The notes: generated by a model from the sequence alone, not told the origin. A DNA stretch of 64,000 nucleotides from Luteimicrobium sp042670205 (GCF_042670205.1 NZ_JBHUWD010000006.1:1-64000), one strand, 5' to 3'. Counted from the first letter of the stretch, positions 52,519 to 61,196 are shown. Numbers and translations: made by a program.

Positions 52519-54912
52519 GTGAACAGCAGCACGACCACCCCGCCTGCCCTCACCCCTCGACGACGTCCGCGACCCGGGCGCCGTCGTCTCGTCTCGAGCG
52601 TGACGGCCGCGGCGCTCGCCGTCGGCGGAGGCGCCGTCCTGACGGCCGCGGCACCGGCGCTCGCGGCCGGGGACGCCACCACCACGCTCGACCTCCTCGC
52701 GATCAACGACTTCCACGGCCGCATCGACGCGAACACCGTGAGCTTCGCCGGGACCGTCGAGCAGCTCAAGGCGCAGAACCCCGACGGCACGCTCTTCCTG
52801 TCGGCCGGAGACAACGTGAGCGCCTCGCTCTTCGCCTCGGCGGTCCAGGACGACGCCCCGACCATCGACGTCCTGAACGCGCTCGGGCTCCAGGTCTCGT
52901 CCGTCGGGAACCACGAGTTCGACAAGGGCTACTCGGACCTCACGGGCCGCATCGACGACCGGGCGGACTGGCCGTACCTCGGCGCGAACGTCTACGAGCA
53001 CGGCACGACGACGCCCGCACTGCCCGCGTACGACGTGGTCGACGTCGACGGGGTCAAGGTCGGCGTGATCGGCGCGGTCACGCAGGAGACCCCGACGCTC
53101 GTGTCGCCGTCCGGCGTCGCGACCCTCGACTTCGGCGACCCGGTCGCCGCCATCGACAAGACGGCCGACGAGCTGACGGACGGCGACCCGTCCAACGGCG
53201 AGGCCGACGTCGTCGTCGCCACGATCCACGAGGGCGCCAGCGAGGGCACGCCCGACGGCGCCACGCTCGAGCAGGAGGTCGCCGCCGGCGGCGCGTTCGC
53301 CGACATCGTCACGAAGACGAGCCCCAAGGTCGCGGCCATCTTCACGGGCCACACGCACAAGCAGTACGCGTGGGACGCGCCCGTCCCCGGTCACGCCGGC
53401 ACGACGCGGCCGATCATCCAGACCGGCGACTACGGCGAGAACGTCGGGCACGTGTCGCTGACGCTCGACGCGTCGACGCACGCCGTCGAGTCGTACACGG
53501 TCCAGAACGTCGCGCGCACGACGACGCCCGCCGCGGACCTCATCGCCCGGTACCCGGCGGTCGCGAAGGTCGACGGGATCGTCAAGGACGCGCTCGCCTA
53601 CGCCGACGAGGTCGGCAAGCAGCCCGTCGGCACGGTGACCTCGGACATCACGACCGCGTACACGGGCGGGACGTACGTGAAGGGGAAGTACACGCAGCCG
53701 GACCCGGCGAACCCGATCACGGGCCGTGACGATCGCGCGTCGGAGTCTGCGCTCGGCAACACGGTCGCGAACGCGCTCCGCGACACCCTCGCCGACCCCT
53801 CGCGCGGCGGCGCCGAGATCGGCGTCGTGAACCCCGGGGGCCTGCGGTCGGAGCTCTTCAAGGACACCGACGGCGTCATCACGTACGCGGAGGCGAACAG
53901 CGTCCTGCCGTTCGTCAACAACCTCTGGACCGTCACGCTCACGGGCGCGCAGTTCACGACGCTCCTCGAGCAGCAGTGGCAGACCGACGCGGGCGGCAAC
54001 CGCCCGTCCCGGCCGTACCTCAACCTGGGTCTGTCCGACAACGTCACCTACACGGTCGACACGCTCGACCCGAACGCGACGCCCGGCCACCACGTGCTGA
54101 GCGTCTACGTCGACGGCAAGCCGATCGACCCGAAGGGCGAGTACCGCATCGGCACGTTCTCGTTCCTCACGTCGGGCGGCGACAACTTCCGCGAGTTCCT
54201 CGAGGGCACCGACGCGAAGGACTCCGGCCTGATCGACCGCGACGGCTGGATCGACTACCTCGGCAAGAACCAGCCGCTCGCGCCGTCGTTCGCGCGCTCG
54301 CACGTCGTCGTCGACGAGGCGCCGACAGCGACGCTCCCCGGCGACGACGCGACCGTGTCCGTGTCGAAGCTCGACCTCACCTCGCTGGGCGCCCCGCTCA
54401 ACACCAAGGTCACGGCGTACCTGCGCGCGTCGGGCGCGGCCTTCGACCCGGCGAACCCGGGCGGCTCGGCCGGCAAGGCCCCGGTCACGGCCGGCGCGGC
54501 GACGGTCACCGTGAAGGTGCCGAAGAAGACGACGCCGGGTGCCTACGACGTCGTGCTCGTCGCCAAGGAGTCGGGCACCGTGGTGCGGGTGCCGCTCACG
54601 GTGAAGCGCCCCGGCCCCGACGTCGTCACGCAGGCGCCGACGGCCGTCGCGTTCTGCTCGGCCGGACAGGTCTATCTGAGTACCTCGGTCGTCAACGGGG
54701 AGGCGGACCACAAGATCGACGTCCGGCTCACCACCGCGTTCGGTGACAAGAAGTTCAGCGGCGTGGCACCGTTCACGTCCGTCTCGAACGTCTTCGCGAC
54801 CGGGCAGTCGTCCGTCGCGAAGGGCAGCGTGACGATCGCCGCCTACTACTGGGACGGCGTCGGGCACTACGCGACCTCGGCCAAGGCCTACGGCGCGAAG
54901 ACCTGCAAGTAG
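52519..54912 (+). CDS. Secreted bifunctional metallophosphatase/5'-nucleotidase
   Basis: 797 residues. The signal peptide ends at about residue 50 (APALAA). The metallophosphatase domain has LLAINDFHGRID, SAGDNVSAS, GNHEFDKG, and GHTHKQYAW. The 5'-nucleotidase C-terminal domain follows (VNPGGLRSEL, NNLWTVTLTG). An Ig-like segment comes next, and then a final 90-residue domain (AFCSAGQVYLSTSVVNGE to the end) homologous to the tail of the nuclease 3 kb upstream. It removes phosphate from extracellular nucleotides. AAGGAGG precedes the GTG start. No LPxTG anchor is present. Confidence 0.93.
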   Translation: MNSSTTTPPALTPRRRPRPGRRRLVSSVTAAALAVGGGAVLTAAAPALAAGDATTTLDLLAINDFHGRIDANTVSFAGTVEQLKAQNPDGTLFLSAGDNVSASLFASAVQDDAPTIDVLNALGLQVSSVGNHEFDKGYSDLTGRIDDRADWPYLGANVYEHGTTTPALPAYDVVDVDGVKVGVIGAVTQETPTLVSPSGVATLDFGDPVAAIDKTADELTDGDPSNGEADVVVATIHEGASEGTPDGATLEQEVAAGGAFADIVTKTSPKVAAIFTGHTHKQYAWDAPVPGHAGTTRPIIQTGDYGENVGHVSLTLDASTHAVESYTVQNVARTTTPAADLIARYPAVAKVDGIVKDALAYADEVGKQPVGTVTSDITTAYTGGTYVKGKYTQPDPANPITGRDDRASESALGNTVANALRDTLADPSRGGAEIGVVNPGGLRSELFKDTDGVITYAEANSVLPFVNNLWTVTLTGAQFTTLLEQQWQTDAGGNRPSRPYLNLGLSDNVTYTVDTLDPNATPGHHVLSVYVDGKPIDPKGEYRIGTFSFLTSGGDNFREFLEGTDAKDSGLIDRDGWIDYLGKNQPLAPSFARSHVVVDEAPTATLPGDDATVSVSKLDLTSLGAPLNTKVTAYLRASGAAFDPANPGGSAGKAPVTAGAATVTVKVPKKTTPGAYDVVLVAKESGTVVRVPLTVKRPGPDVVTQAPTAVAFCSAGQVYLSTSVVNGEADHKIDVRLTTAFGDKKFSGVAPFTSVSNVFATGQSSVAKGSVTIAAYYWDGVGHYATSAKAYGAKTCK

Positions 54913-54918
54913 CCGCGC

Positions 54919-54969
54919 GGGCATGCGTCCTGCTGCTCCGGGCTGCCGGAGACACCAGGACGCGTGCCC
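54919..54969 (+). terminator. Terminator hairpin after the 5'-nucleotidase
   Basis: Arms 54919-54932 and 54956-54969 pair over 14 positions with one G-T wobble. The loop contains a second small stem TCCGG/CCGGA. It is also just past the end of the convergent phosphotransferase-like gene. Confidence 0.7.
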
Positions 54970-54982
54970 CGCGGCCCGCGGG

Positions 54983-55711
54983 TCAGCGGAGCACGTCGGG
55001 TGCCGACAGCTCCGCGAGGTGGGCGTCGGTCCACCCGGCCGCCGCCCGGCAGTCCGCCGGGACCCCGGCGGCATTGAGCGCGGCGAGCGTCGGGTCGGTG
55101 GCCGCGCCGTCCTCGATGCCGGAGGCTGTCTCGCGCTGCCACCGGGCGGCTGCTGCGACGACCTCGCGCGCGCCGAGGTCGGATCCGTAGCCGTCGAGGA
55201 GCGACCTCAGGCCGCGCCGGGCCGCCGTCACGTCCGCCCGGGGGCCGAGGTCGAGCCACTGCCAGGCGGCGTGACCGAGGTCGGCCACCCGGGTGCCCGG
55301 AGCCGCGAGGTCCCAGTCCACGAAGGCGTACGGCAGCAGGGTCGTCGGACGGTAGACGGTGTTGGCGGGGCTGAGGTCGTTGTGGCACATCGTCTCGGCG
55401 TCCCCCACCAGCTCGGTGCCGGCCGTGAGGTCGTGCAGCTCCCGGACGAGTCTGCCGAGCGCACGGAGCGCGTCGCTCGTGCGGGCCCACGCCGGCACCG
55501 GCCCGCGCGGCGGCACGGCGCCCGCCAGGAACGTCAGCTCCTCGGGCGGTCCGGCGGCGACGAGGCGAGGCGCCCCGCCCCAGCCCCGCGCGCCCAGCAG
55601 CTCGAGCGTCGGGTGCGCATACGGCGACGGGGGCCGGTGGTGCGCCCGGACGACGTGGTCTCCGACCCGCCGGACCTCGGTCCGGGTCCCACCGCCCAGG
55701 GGATCGCTCAT
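54983..55711 (-). CDS. Aminoglycoside phosphotransferase-family protein
   Basis: 242 residues with the APH kinase-like fold. The catalytic loop is MCHNDLSPANTVY and the metal site is FVDWDLAAPG. Such proteins phosphorylate small hydroxyl compounds such as aminoglycosides, choline or homoserine. The target is unknown, and resistance should not be assumed. The start is the ATG of MSDPLGGG; the longer frame lacks support. Confidence 0.85.
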   Translation of the reverse strand: MSDPLGGGTRTEVRRVGDHVVRAHHRPPSPYAHPTLELLGARGWGGAPRLVAAGPPEELTFLAGAVPPRGPVPAWARTSDALRALGRLVRELHDLTAGTELVGDAETMCHNDLSPANTVYRPTTLLPYAFVDWDLAAPGTRVADLGHAAWQWLDLGPRADVTAARRGLRSLLDGYGSDLGAREVVAAAARWQRETASGIEDGAATDPTLAALNAAGVPADCRAAAGWTDAHLAELSAPDVLR

Positions 55712-55785
55712 CGCCTCGATCCTACGGAGCCGGCGGCCCCCGAACACCCCCGAGTTCTTCACAACCGCTGTGTCACACTTGATAC

Positions 55786-57333
55786 GTGGCCCCCCGCGGA
55801 GATGGACGTCTCAACCACGATCTGATGCCAGGCGAGAAGGGCCCGCAGGATGCTTGCGGGGTCTTCGGTGTCTGGGCACCCGGCGAAGAGGTCGCCAAGC
55901 TCGCCTACTTCGGGCTCTACGCGCTGCAGCACCGCGGCCAGGAGTCCGCCGGCATCGCGACGAGCAACGGTGACCAGATCCTCGTGTACAAGGACATGGG
56001 CCTCGTGTCCCAGGTCTTCGACGAGACGGCGCTGAACGCGTTGACCGGGCACATCGCCGTCGGTCACTGCCGCTACTCGACCACGGGCGGCGTGACGTGG
56101 GAGAACGCCCAGCCGACCCTCGGCCCGACGGCGTCGGGCACGGTGGCGCTGGGGCACAACGGCAACCTGACGAACACCGCGGAGCTGGTGAACCTCGTCG
56201 CCGAGCGGTACGGCGCGCAGCGCCGCGGCGAGCTCGCACGGGGCAACACCACGGACACCGCGCTGGTCACGGCCCTCCTCGCGGGCGACCAGGACCACAC
56301 GCTCGAGGCCACCGCGCTCGAGGTGCTGCCGCGCCTGCGCGGCGCCTTCAGCCTCGTCTTCATGGACGAGCGCACCCTCTACGCCGCGCGCGACCCTCAG
56401 GGGGTCCGCCCGCTGGTCCTGGGCCGCCTGGAGCGCGGCTGGGTCGTGGCGTCCGAGACGCCGGCCCTCGACATCGTCGGTGCGTCGTTCGTCCGCGAGG
56501 TCGAGCCGGGCGAGCTCATCGCGATCGACGCCGACGGCCTCCGGTCGACCAAGTTCGCCGAGGTGGAGCGCGCGGGCTGCATCTTCGAGTACGTCTACCT
56601 CGCCCGCCCCGACACGTCGATCAACGGCAAGTCCGTGCACGCGAGCCGCGTCGAGATGGGCCGCGAGCTCGCGCGCGAGCACCCCGTCGAGGCCGACCTC
56701 GTCATCCCGGTCCCCGAGTCGGGCACGCCGGCCGCCGTCGGGTACGCGCAGGAGTCGGGCATCCCGTTCGGGCAGGGCCTGACCAAGAACGCGTACGTGG
56801 GCCGCACCTTCATCCAGCCGTCGGACACGCTCCGCCAGCTCGGCATACGGCTCAAGCTCAACCCGCTGCGCGAGGTGATCCGCGGCAAGCGGCTCGTCGT
56901 GGTGGACGACTCGATCGTCCGCGGCAACACGCAGCGCGCCCTCGTCCGGATGCTCCGCGAGGCGGGCGCCGCCGAGGTGCACGTCCGCATCAGCTCGCCG
57001 CCCGTGAAGTGGCCGTGCTTCTACGGCATCGACTTCGCGTCGCGCGCCGAGCTCATCGCGAACGGCCTCAGCGCCGACGAGATCGCCGCGTCGCTCGGCG
57101 CCGACTCGCTGGGCTACATCTCGATGGAAGGCCTCATCGCCGCCACCGAGCAGCCCGCCTCGCAGCTGTGCACGGCGTGCTTCAGCGGCAAGTACCCGAT
57201 CGAGCTGCCACCGGCCGACCAGCTCGGCAAGCACCTGCTCGAGCAGGACGCGCTGCCCCTCGGCGCCCCCGAGGACGGCCTCCTGTCGCTGTCGGTGGGC
57301 TCGGGCGGTTCGAACGCGCTCGACCACCCGTGA
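55786..57333 (+). CDS. purF: Amidophosphoribosyltransferase PurF
   Basis: 515 residues. It makes 5-phosphoribosylamine, the first step of purine synthesis. After an N-terminal propeptide the nucleophile is Cys24 (DACGVFGVW). The glutaminase domain has LQHRGQESAGIA and GHCRYSTTG. The PRTase loop is LVVVDDSIVRGNTQRALV. C-terminal Cys residues may bind an iron-sulfur cluster as in Bacillus PurF. The GTG start gives the MAPRGDGRLNHDL leader seen in relatives. purM follows. Confidence 0.96.
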   Translation: MAPRGDGRLNHDLMPGEKGPQDACGVFGVWAPGEEVAKLAYFGLYALQHRGQESAGIATSNGDQILVYKDMGLVSQVFDETALNALTGHIAVGHCRYSTTGGVTWENAQPTLGPTASGTVALGHNGNLTNTAELVNLVAERYGAQRRGELARGNTTDTALVTALLAGDQDHTLEATALEVLPRLRGAFSLVFMDERTLYAARDPQGVRPLVLGRLERGWVVASETPALDIVGASFVREVEPGELIAIDADGLRSTKFAEVERAGCIFEYVYLARPDTSINGKSVHASRVEMGRELAREHPVEADLVIPVPESGTPAAVGYAQESGIPFGQGLTKNAYVGRTFIQPSDTLRQLGIRLKLNPLREVIRGKRLVVVDDSIVRGNTQRALVRMLREAGAAEVHVRISSPPVKWPCFYGIDFASRAELIANGLSADEIAASLGADSLGYISMEGLIAATEQPASQLCTACFSGKYPIELPPADQLGKHLLEQDALPLGAPEDGLLSLSVGSGGSNALDHP

Positions 57334-57450
57334 ACCCGTGACCTCCGGTCCCTTCCTCTCGCGTCCCTCGGGACGTCACGTCGTCGTGCGGGTCCTGCCG
57401 CCATGCCGACGCCACGACAGCCGAACTTCCGCAACCCCTGGAGATCCCCT

Positions 57451-58560
57451 GTGACCGATGGTCTGACCTACGCCGCCGCGGGCGTCGACACGGAGGCCGG
57501 CGACAAGGCCGTCGAGCTCATGAAGGACGCCGTGCGCCGCACGCACGGCCCGCAGGTCCTCGGGGGCGTCGGCGGCTTCGCGGGCCTCTACGACGCGCAG
57601 GAGCTCACGCGCTACCGGCACCCGCTGCTCGCGACGTCGACGGACGGCGTCGGGACGAAGGTCGCGATCGCGCAGGCGCTCGACGTGCACGACACGATCG
57701 GCTTCGACCTCGTCGGCATGGTCGTCGACGACATCGTCGTGGTGGGGGCCAAGCCCCTGTTCATGACGGACTACATCGCGTGCGGCAAGGTCGTCCCGGA
57801 GCGCATCGCGGACGTCGTGCGCGGGATCGCGGCGGCCTGCGAGGTGGCCGGCACGGCGCTCGTGGGCGGCGAGACCGCGGAGCACCCCGGCCTGCTCGGG
57901 CCCGACGAGTACGACGTCGCGGGCGCCGCGACGGGCGTCGTCGAGGCGGACGCCCTGCTTGGCCCCGACCGCGTGCGCCCCGGTGACGTGCTCATCGGTC
58001 TCGCGTCGTCCGGCCTGCACTCGAACGGGTTCTCGCTCGTGCGGGCCGTCGTGAAGCACGCGGGGTGGGAGCTGGACCGGCACGTCGAGGAGTTCGGCAA
58101 GACGCTCGGCGAGGAGCTGCTCACCCCGACGCGCGTGTACGCGAGCGACTGCCTCGCGCTCGCCGCCGACGACGCCGCGGACGTGCACGCCTTCACCCAC
58201 GTCACCGGGGGTGGCCTCGCGGCGAACCTGGCGCGCGTCCTGCCGCAGGGGACCGTGGCGACGGTCGACCGGGCGTCGTGGGAGGTGCCGGCGGTCTTCC
58301 GGACGGTCCGCGACCTCGGCAACGTGCCTCAGCGCGACCTGGAGAACACGCTCAACCTGGGTGTGGGCATGGTCGCGATCGTCGGCGCAGACGGTGCGGA
58401 CGCGGCCCTGGCCCGCTGCGAGGCGCTGGGGCTCCCGGCGTGGGTGCTGGGTACCGTGGACGCGCTCGACCCGACGGCGACGACGGGGGAGGACCTGGTC
58501 ACGGGTACCAAGGGAGTCCACGCGGGAGCGGTGCGGATGACCGGGAGCTACCGAGGCTGA
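57451..58560 (+). CDS. purM: Phosphoribosylformylglycinamidine cyclo-ligase PurM
   Basis: 369 residues. It converts FGAM to AIR with ATP. Signature segments are TYAAAGVDTEAGDKAVELMK, LLATSTDGVGTKVAIA, VGMVVDDIVVVGA, ETAEHPGLLG and the later HVTGGGLAANLARVLP. The GTG start has TGGAGA eight bases upstream and gives the usual length. An ATG at 57403 would add 16 residues. It lies 117 nt after purF. Confidence 0.96.
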   Translation: MTDGLTYAAAGVDTEAGDKAVELMKDAVRRTHGPQVLGGVGGFAGLYDAQELTRYRHPLLATSTDGVGTKVAIAQALDVHDTIGFDLVGMVVDDIVVVGAKPLFMTDYIACGKVVPERIADVVRGIAAACEVAGTALVGGETAEHPGLLGPDEYDVAGAATGVVEADALLGPDRVRPGDVLIGLASSGLHSNGFSLVRAVVKHAGWELDRHVEEFGKTLGEELLTPTRVYASDCLALAADDAADVHAFTHVTGGGLAANLARVLPQGTVATVDRASWEVPAVFRTVRDLGNVPQRDLENTLNLGVGMVAIVGADGADAALARCEALGLPAWVLGTVDALDPTATTGEDLVTGTKGVHAGAVRMTGSYRG

Positions 58561-58594
58561 GCACCGGGAGAGCGGCCCGCGAGAAGCTGCTCCG

Positions 58595-58632
58595 AGGTGA
58601 CGCCGCCCGCCGACCGGCGGACGGCGTCACCT
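58595..58632. terminator. Long hairpin between purM and DUF3073 genes
   Basis: An 11-bp stem AGGTGACGCCG/CGGCGTCACCT is extended, after a single C/A mismatch, by CCGCCG/CGGCGG. It lies between two convergent stop codons, so it is probably bidirectional. Confidence 0.8.
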
Positions 58633-58643
58633 GACGGAGGTGT

Positions 58644-58844
58644 TCAGCGCTCGTCGTTCCAGTCGTTGTAACTGTCCCGGAGGTCGTCGTCGTTCGACTC
58701 GAACCTCGAGTCGGTGGCGACGTCGGTGTGCGAAGAACTGCCACCGAGCTCGCGTTCGAGCGCGTGGTAGTTCGTCTCGGGGCTGTAGTACTTCAATCGA
58801 CGAGCGACCTTGGTCTGCTTCGCCTTCTGACGGCCGCGTCCCAT
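58644..58844 (-). CDS. DUF3073 small protein
   Basis: 66 residues, beginning MGRGRQKAKQTKVARRLKYY, the hallmark of DUF3073, a small basic-then-acidic actinobacterial protein of unknown function. Its C-terminal half is rich in Asp, Ser and Asn. The place between purM and bldC is the usual one in actinobacteria, which supports the call. Confidence 0.93.
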   Translation of the reverse strand: MGRGRQKAKQTKVARRLKYYSPETNYHALERELGGSSSHTDVATDSRFESNDDDLRDSYNDWNDER

Positions 58845-59228
58845 ATGGCTCGACCCCCTCAACGTGAAAGCCAGGGCAGGCGACGCGCAGACGCGTGCGG
58901 CCCTGGTGATGTCTCGTCTGTCCAGTGCACAACGGTACATGGTCCGGGGCCGTTCCAGCCACTCGCGCCCCGGGCGGGTCGCGTGGCGGGGTACCCCGAT
59001 GCGGCTTTCGACCCGGAAGAGCCGCTGGTCCGCAGGGTCCGGCTCGCTCGACGTGTCCGACATCACGCACGCGCGCCGTTCTTCCCGCTCGTGACGTCGT
59101 CGGCTCATTTCACCCATCGTCCGAGTAGTCGACTTTGCGCGGACTGTCATCATGGAAGGGAGATGTGGCGTCGTCCAGAGGGCGTCCGGCACCCTGTCGG
59201 ACCGCGCGGCGCCCGGTGGAGGTGGAGC
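58845..59228. other. 384-bp divergent control region of DUF3073 and bldC
   Basis: I see no long gene. It must hold the promoters of both flanking genes. A 26-codon frame near its right end is listed separately. Nothing else stands out. Confidence 0.6.
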
Positions 59229-59232
59229 ATGA
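59152..59232 (+). CDS. Possible leader ORF overlapping the bldC start
   Basis: A 26-codon frame (MEGRCGVVQRASGTLSDRAA, then PGGGGA) ends with TGA inside the bldC ATG, the ATGA arrangement of coupled genes. No ribosome site precedes it, so it may be chance. If real, it could couple translation to bldC. Confidence 0.2.
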   Translation: MEGRCGVVQRASGTLSDRAAPGGGGA

Positions 59233-59450
59233 CTGCACACGGCATGCAGGGCGAGCCCGAGGTCCTCCTGACCCCGGCCGAGGTCGCGAGCCTCTTCCGT
59301 GTCGACCCCAAGACGGTCACGCGGTGGGCCAAGGCGGGGAAGCTCTCCTACATCCGGACGCTCGGTGGCCACCGGCGCTATCCCGAGGCCGAGGTGCGCG
59401 CCCTGCTGGGCGCCGCGACCACGTCGGACGACGACGCCAAGAAGGACTGA
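59229..59450 (+). CDS. bldC: BldC-like MerR-type DNA-binding protein
   Basis: 73 residues and a single winged helix-turn-helix (LTPAEVASLFRVDPKTVTRWAKAGKLSYIRTLGGHRRY). It corresponds to BldC, which in Streptomyces binds DNA cooperatively and holds back sporulation. In a non-sporulating relative the role is less clear. GGAGGTGGAG precedes the ATG. Position after purF-purM-DUF3073 is conserved. Confidence 0.93.
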   Translation: MTAHGMQGEPEVLLTPAEVASLFRVDPKTVTRWAKAGKLSYIRTLGGHRRYPEAEVRALLGAATTSDDDAKKD

Positions 59451-59466
59451 TCGCGAGCTGACGGCG

Positions 59467-59491
59467 CGCCCGGCGCCCGCCGCGCCGGGCG
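59467..59491. terminator. Hairpin after bldC
   Basis: Ten-bp stem (CGCCCGGCGC with its complement) and a 5-nt loop 16 nt past the bldC stop. Confidence 0.6.
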
Positions 59492-59549
59492 GGCACGGGC
59501 CGCCGGCCTGGGTGCGGACGGCCGCAGCCTTCCCGGAGCGGGGGAGCGC

Positions 59550-59825
59550 TCAGCGTCGGCGCAGGACGGCCCGCGCGCCGAGGGCGAGCACGGCGACGCC
59601 GACGCCGACGAGCACCTTGACGTTGCGCGCCCTGCTCTCCTGCCGCGGCATCCCGTCCCCGGTGAAGAGCCCGGCCGTGTCCGTCGCCGCCTGCTTGGTC
59701 GAGGCCGCGAAGCGTGAGGCCTGAGCCCGGGGGTCGAGGTGCGCGGAGAGCTCGTCGACGGTGCTCGCGAGCTCGGCGCGGGCCTGGGCGAGCTCCTCCT
59801 GGAGCTGGGTCTCCTTGGTGCTCAT
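59550..59825 (-). CDS. DUF3618-like membrane protein
   Basis: 91 residues. The DUF3618 pattern is visible: QLQEELAQARAELASTVDELSAHLDP, followed by one membrane helix near residue 70 (VKVLVGVGVAVLALGARAVL) and an Arg-rich end. Function is unknown. It is coupled by ATGA to the upstream Holin-X gene. The pair is common in actinobacteria. Confidence 0.85.
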   Translation of the reverse strand: MSTKETQLQEELAQARAELASTVDELSAHLDPRAQASRFAASTKQAATDTAGLFTGDGMPRQESRARNVKVLVGVGVAVLALGARAVLRRR

Positions 59826-60238
59826 CGGGCACCACCTCCCTTGAGCGCGGCGATGTCCTGCTTGAGGCTCTCGACGGTCTCGTCGGTCTGGGGGACGCCC
59901 CGCTGGAGCGCCTTGACGCCGACGAACGCGAGCGCGCCCACGATGATCAGCAGCCCGGCGGCCGTGAGGAGCGCGGCGAGCCAGTCCACGAAGACGTGGG
60001 TGAGCCCGAGGTACCCGGCGAAGACCAGGTACACGAGGATGAAGAACCCGAGCACGCCCGCGACGAGGAGCAGCGCGATACCGATCCCGGCGTTCTTGGC
60101 CTTCGCGACGAGCTGCGCCTTGGCGAGCTCGATCTCGGTGCGTGCGATGCGGGTGACCTGCTCGGTGGCCTTCTCGACGAGCCGCCCGAGCGACGGTCGT
60201 TGCTCCGAGGCCGGTCGACCGTCGTCCCAGTCGCTCAT
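59822..60238 (-). CDS. Actinobacterial Holin-X family membrane protein
   Basis: 138 residues. A basic/helical N-terminal half (LVEKATEQVTRIARTEIELAKAQL) precedes two membrane helices (LLLVAGVLGFFILVYLVFAG and WLAALLTAAGLLIIVGALAFV). It fits the phage_holin_3_6 / Holin-X group. These are chromosomal, and no other phage gene is nearby, so a lysis role is unlikely. GGGAGG precedes the ATG. Confidence 0.85.
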   Translation of the reverse strand: MSDWDDGRPASEQRPSLGRLVEKATEQVTRIARTEIELAKAQLVAKAKNAGIGIALLLVAGVLGFFILVYLVFAGYLGLTHVFVDWLAALLTAAGLLIIVGALAFVGVKALQRGVPQTDETVESLKQDIAALKGGGAR

Positions 60239-60374
60239 GCGCCCTCCCTCTCCCTCGCCCGCGGAGTCGTCGACGTGCACAGCGGGCCCAGCACGAGACT
60301 ATCGACTGCGCAGGTCGGGCGCAGGACAGGCGGGTGTGGCGCGAACCACCGGGGAGCATCGGGCCGGGAACGGC

Positions 60375-60407
60375 GAAGGACCCCCGGGATGTCCCCGAGG
60401 GTCCTTC
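60375..60407 (-). terminator. Terminator hairpin after the tRNA cluster
   Basis: GAAGGACCC/GGGTCCTTC stem of 9 bp, then a C/A mismatch and CGGG/CCCG pairs. It lies 5 nt past the tRNA-Phe 3' end in the leftward direction. Confidence 0.7.
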
Positions 60408-60412
60408 TGCGG

Positions 60413-60485
60413 TGGCTCCGACCGGCGTCGATCCGGTGACCTTTCGATTTTCAGTCGAACGCTCTACCAACTGAGCTACAGAGCC
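60413..60485 (-). tRNA. tRNA-Phe (anticodon GAA)
   Basis: On the minus strand the 73-nt gene folds as a cloverleaf: acceptor GGCTCTG with CGGAGCC, D arm GCTC/GAGC, anticodon loop CTGAAAATC, and T arm CCGG/CCGG. CCA is not encoded. It is the last of three tRNA genes on this strand. Confidence 0.95.
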
Positions 60486-60538
60486 CTGACGGAAACACCC
60501 GGACGCGTCCTTCGACGTGACCGGGTGTCGCTGTCGAG

Positions 60539-60612
60539 CGACCCTGACGGGACTTGAACCCGCGACCTCCGCCGTGACAGGGCGGCGCGCTAACCAACTG
60601 CGCTACAGGGCC
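60539..60612 (-). tRNA. tRNA-Asp (anticodon GTC)
   Basis: A 74-nt cloverleaf on the minus strand: acceptor GGCCCTG with CAGGGTC, anticodon loop CTGTCAC, and T loop GGTTCAAGTCC. Discriminator base G; CCA is not encoded. Confidence 0.95.
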
Positions 60613-60714
60613 TGGTGGTGATCCGCTCCGTGAAGCGAACCGAGAGGATCGTATCCCACCGAGGCGCCGATCCCGAAATCCGGTCCCGGCCCCCCGGTGA
60701 ACGAGCCGCTCACG

Positions 60715-60787
60715 TACCCCCAACGGGATTCGAACCCGTGCTACCGCCGTGAAAGGGCGGGGTCCTAGGCCGCTAGACGATGGGGGC
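60715..60787 (-). tRNA. tRNA-Glu (anticodon TTC)
   Basis: A 73-nt cloverleaf on the minus strand: acceptor GCCCCCA with TGGGGGT, anticodon loop CTTTCAC, and T loop GGTTCGAATCC. It is first in the leftward Glu-Asp-Phe cluster. CCA is not encoded. Confidence 0.95.
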
Positions 60788-60829
60788 TCAGGGACGACGG
60801 CAAGTGTAGCGGGCTGGGAGGATGGGCGG

Positions 60830-61183
60830 GTGGTGGAGATGACGCGCGCCGAGTTCGAGGACGCCGTGCGGGACGCTCTCGACGCGATCCCGCGCGACCT
60901 CGCCGCCCAGATCGAGAACGTCGTCGTGCTGGTGGAGGACGACGCCCCCGCGGACGACCCGGAGCTGCTGGGCCTCTACGAGGGCACACCCCTGACGGAG
61001 CGGGGCACGTGGTGGGCGGCGGGCGCGCTGCCCGACCGCATCACGATCTACCGCAACCCCACGCTCGCCATCTGCGACACCCGCGAGGACGTGGTCGAGG
61101 AGGTCGTGGTGACGGTCGTCCACGAGGTCGCGCACTACTTCGGGATCGACGACGCCCGCCTCCACGACCTCGGCTGGGCCTGA
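60830..61183 (+). CDS. Minimal zincin metallopeptidase-family protein
   Basis: 117 residues. The zinc-binding motif HEVAHYFGIDD lies at about residues 98-108, followed by LHDLGW, as in the Zincin_1 family of small HExxHxxGxxD proteins. Substrate and role are unknown. GGGAGG lies 8 nt before the GTG chosen; an in-frame GTG and ATG follow within nine bases and are possible. It converges with galE, with 6 nt between stops. Confidence 0.88.
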   Translation: MVEMTRAEFEDAVRDALDAIPRDLAAQIENVVVLVEDDAPADDPELLGLYEGTPLTERGTWWAAGALPDRITIYRNPTLAICDTREDVVEEVVVTVVHEVAHYFGIDDARLHDLGWA

Positions 61184-61196
61184 GCCCGGTCAGGCC
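61177..61196. terminator. Hairpin built from the ends of both convergent genes
   Basis: GGCCTGA-GCCCGG-TCAGGCC: a perfect 7-bp stem. Both stop codons lie inside the stem arms, so the structure is encoded by the last codons of both genes and may end both transcripts. Confidence 0.5.

Noticed and set aside
54983..55711. Aminoglycoside resistance gene
   Set aside because: Only the general APH fold is visible. The family has many other substrates, and there is no resistance context.
59822..60238. Holin gene as a sign of a prophage
   Set aside because: The Holin-X family is a common chromosomal actinobacterial family, and no other phage gene is present.
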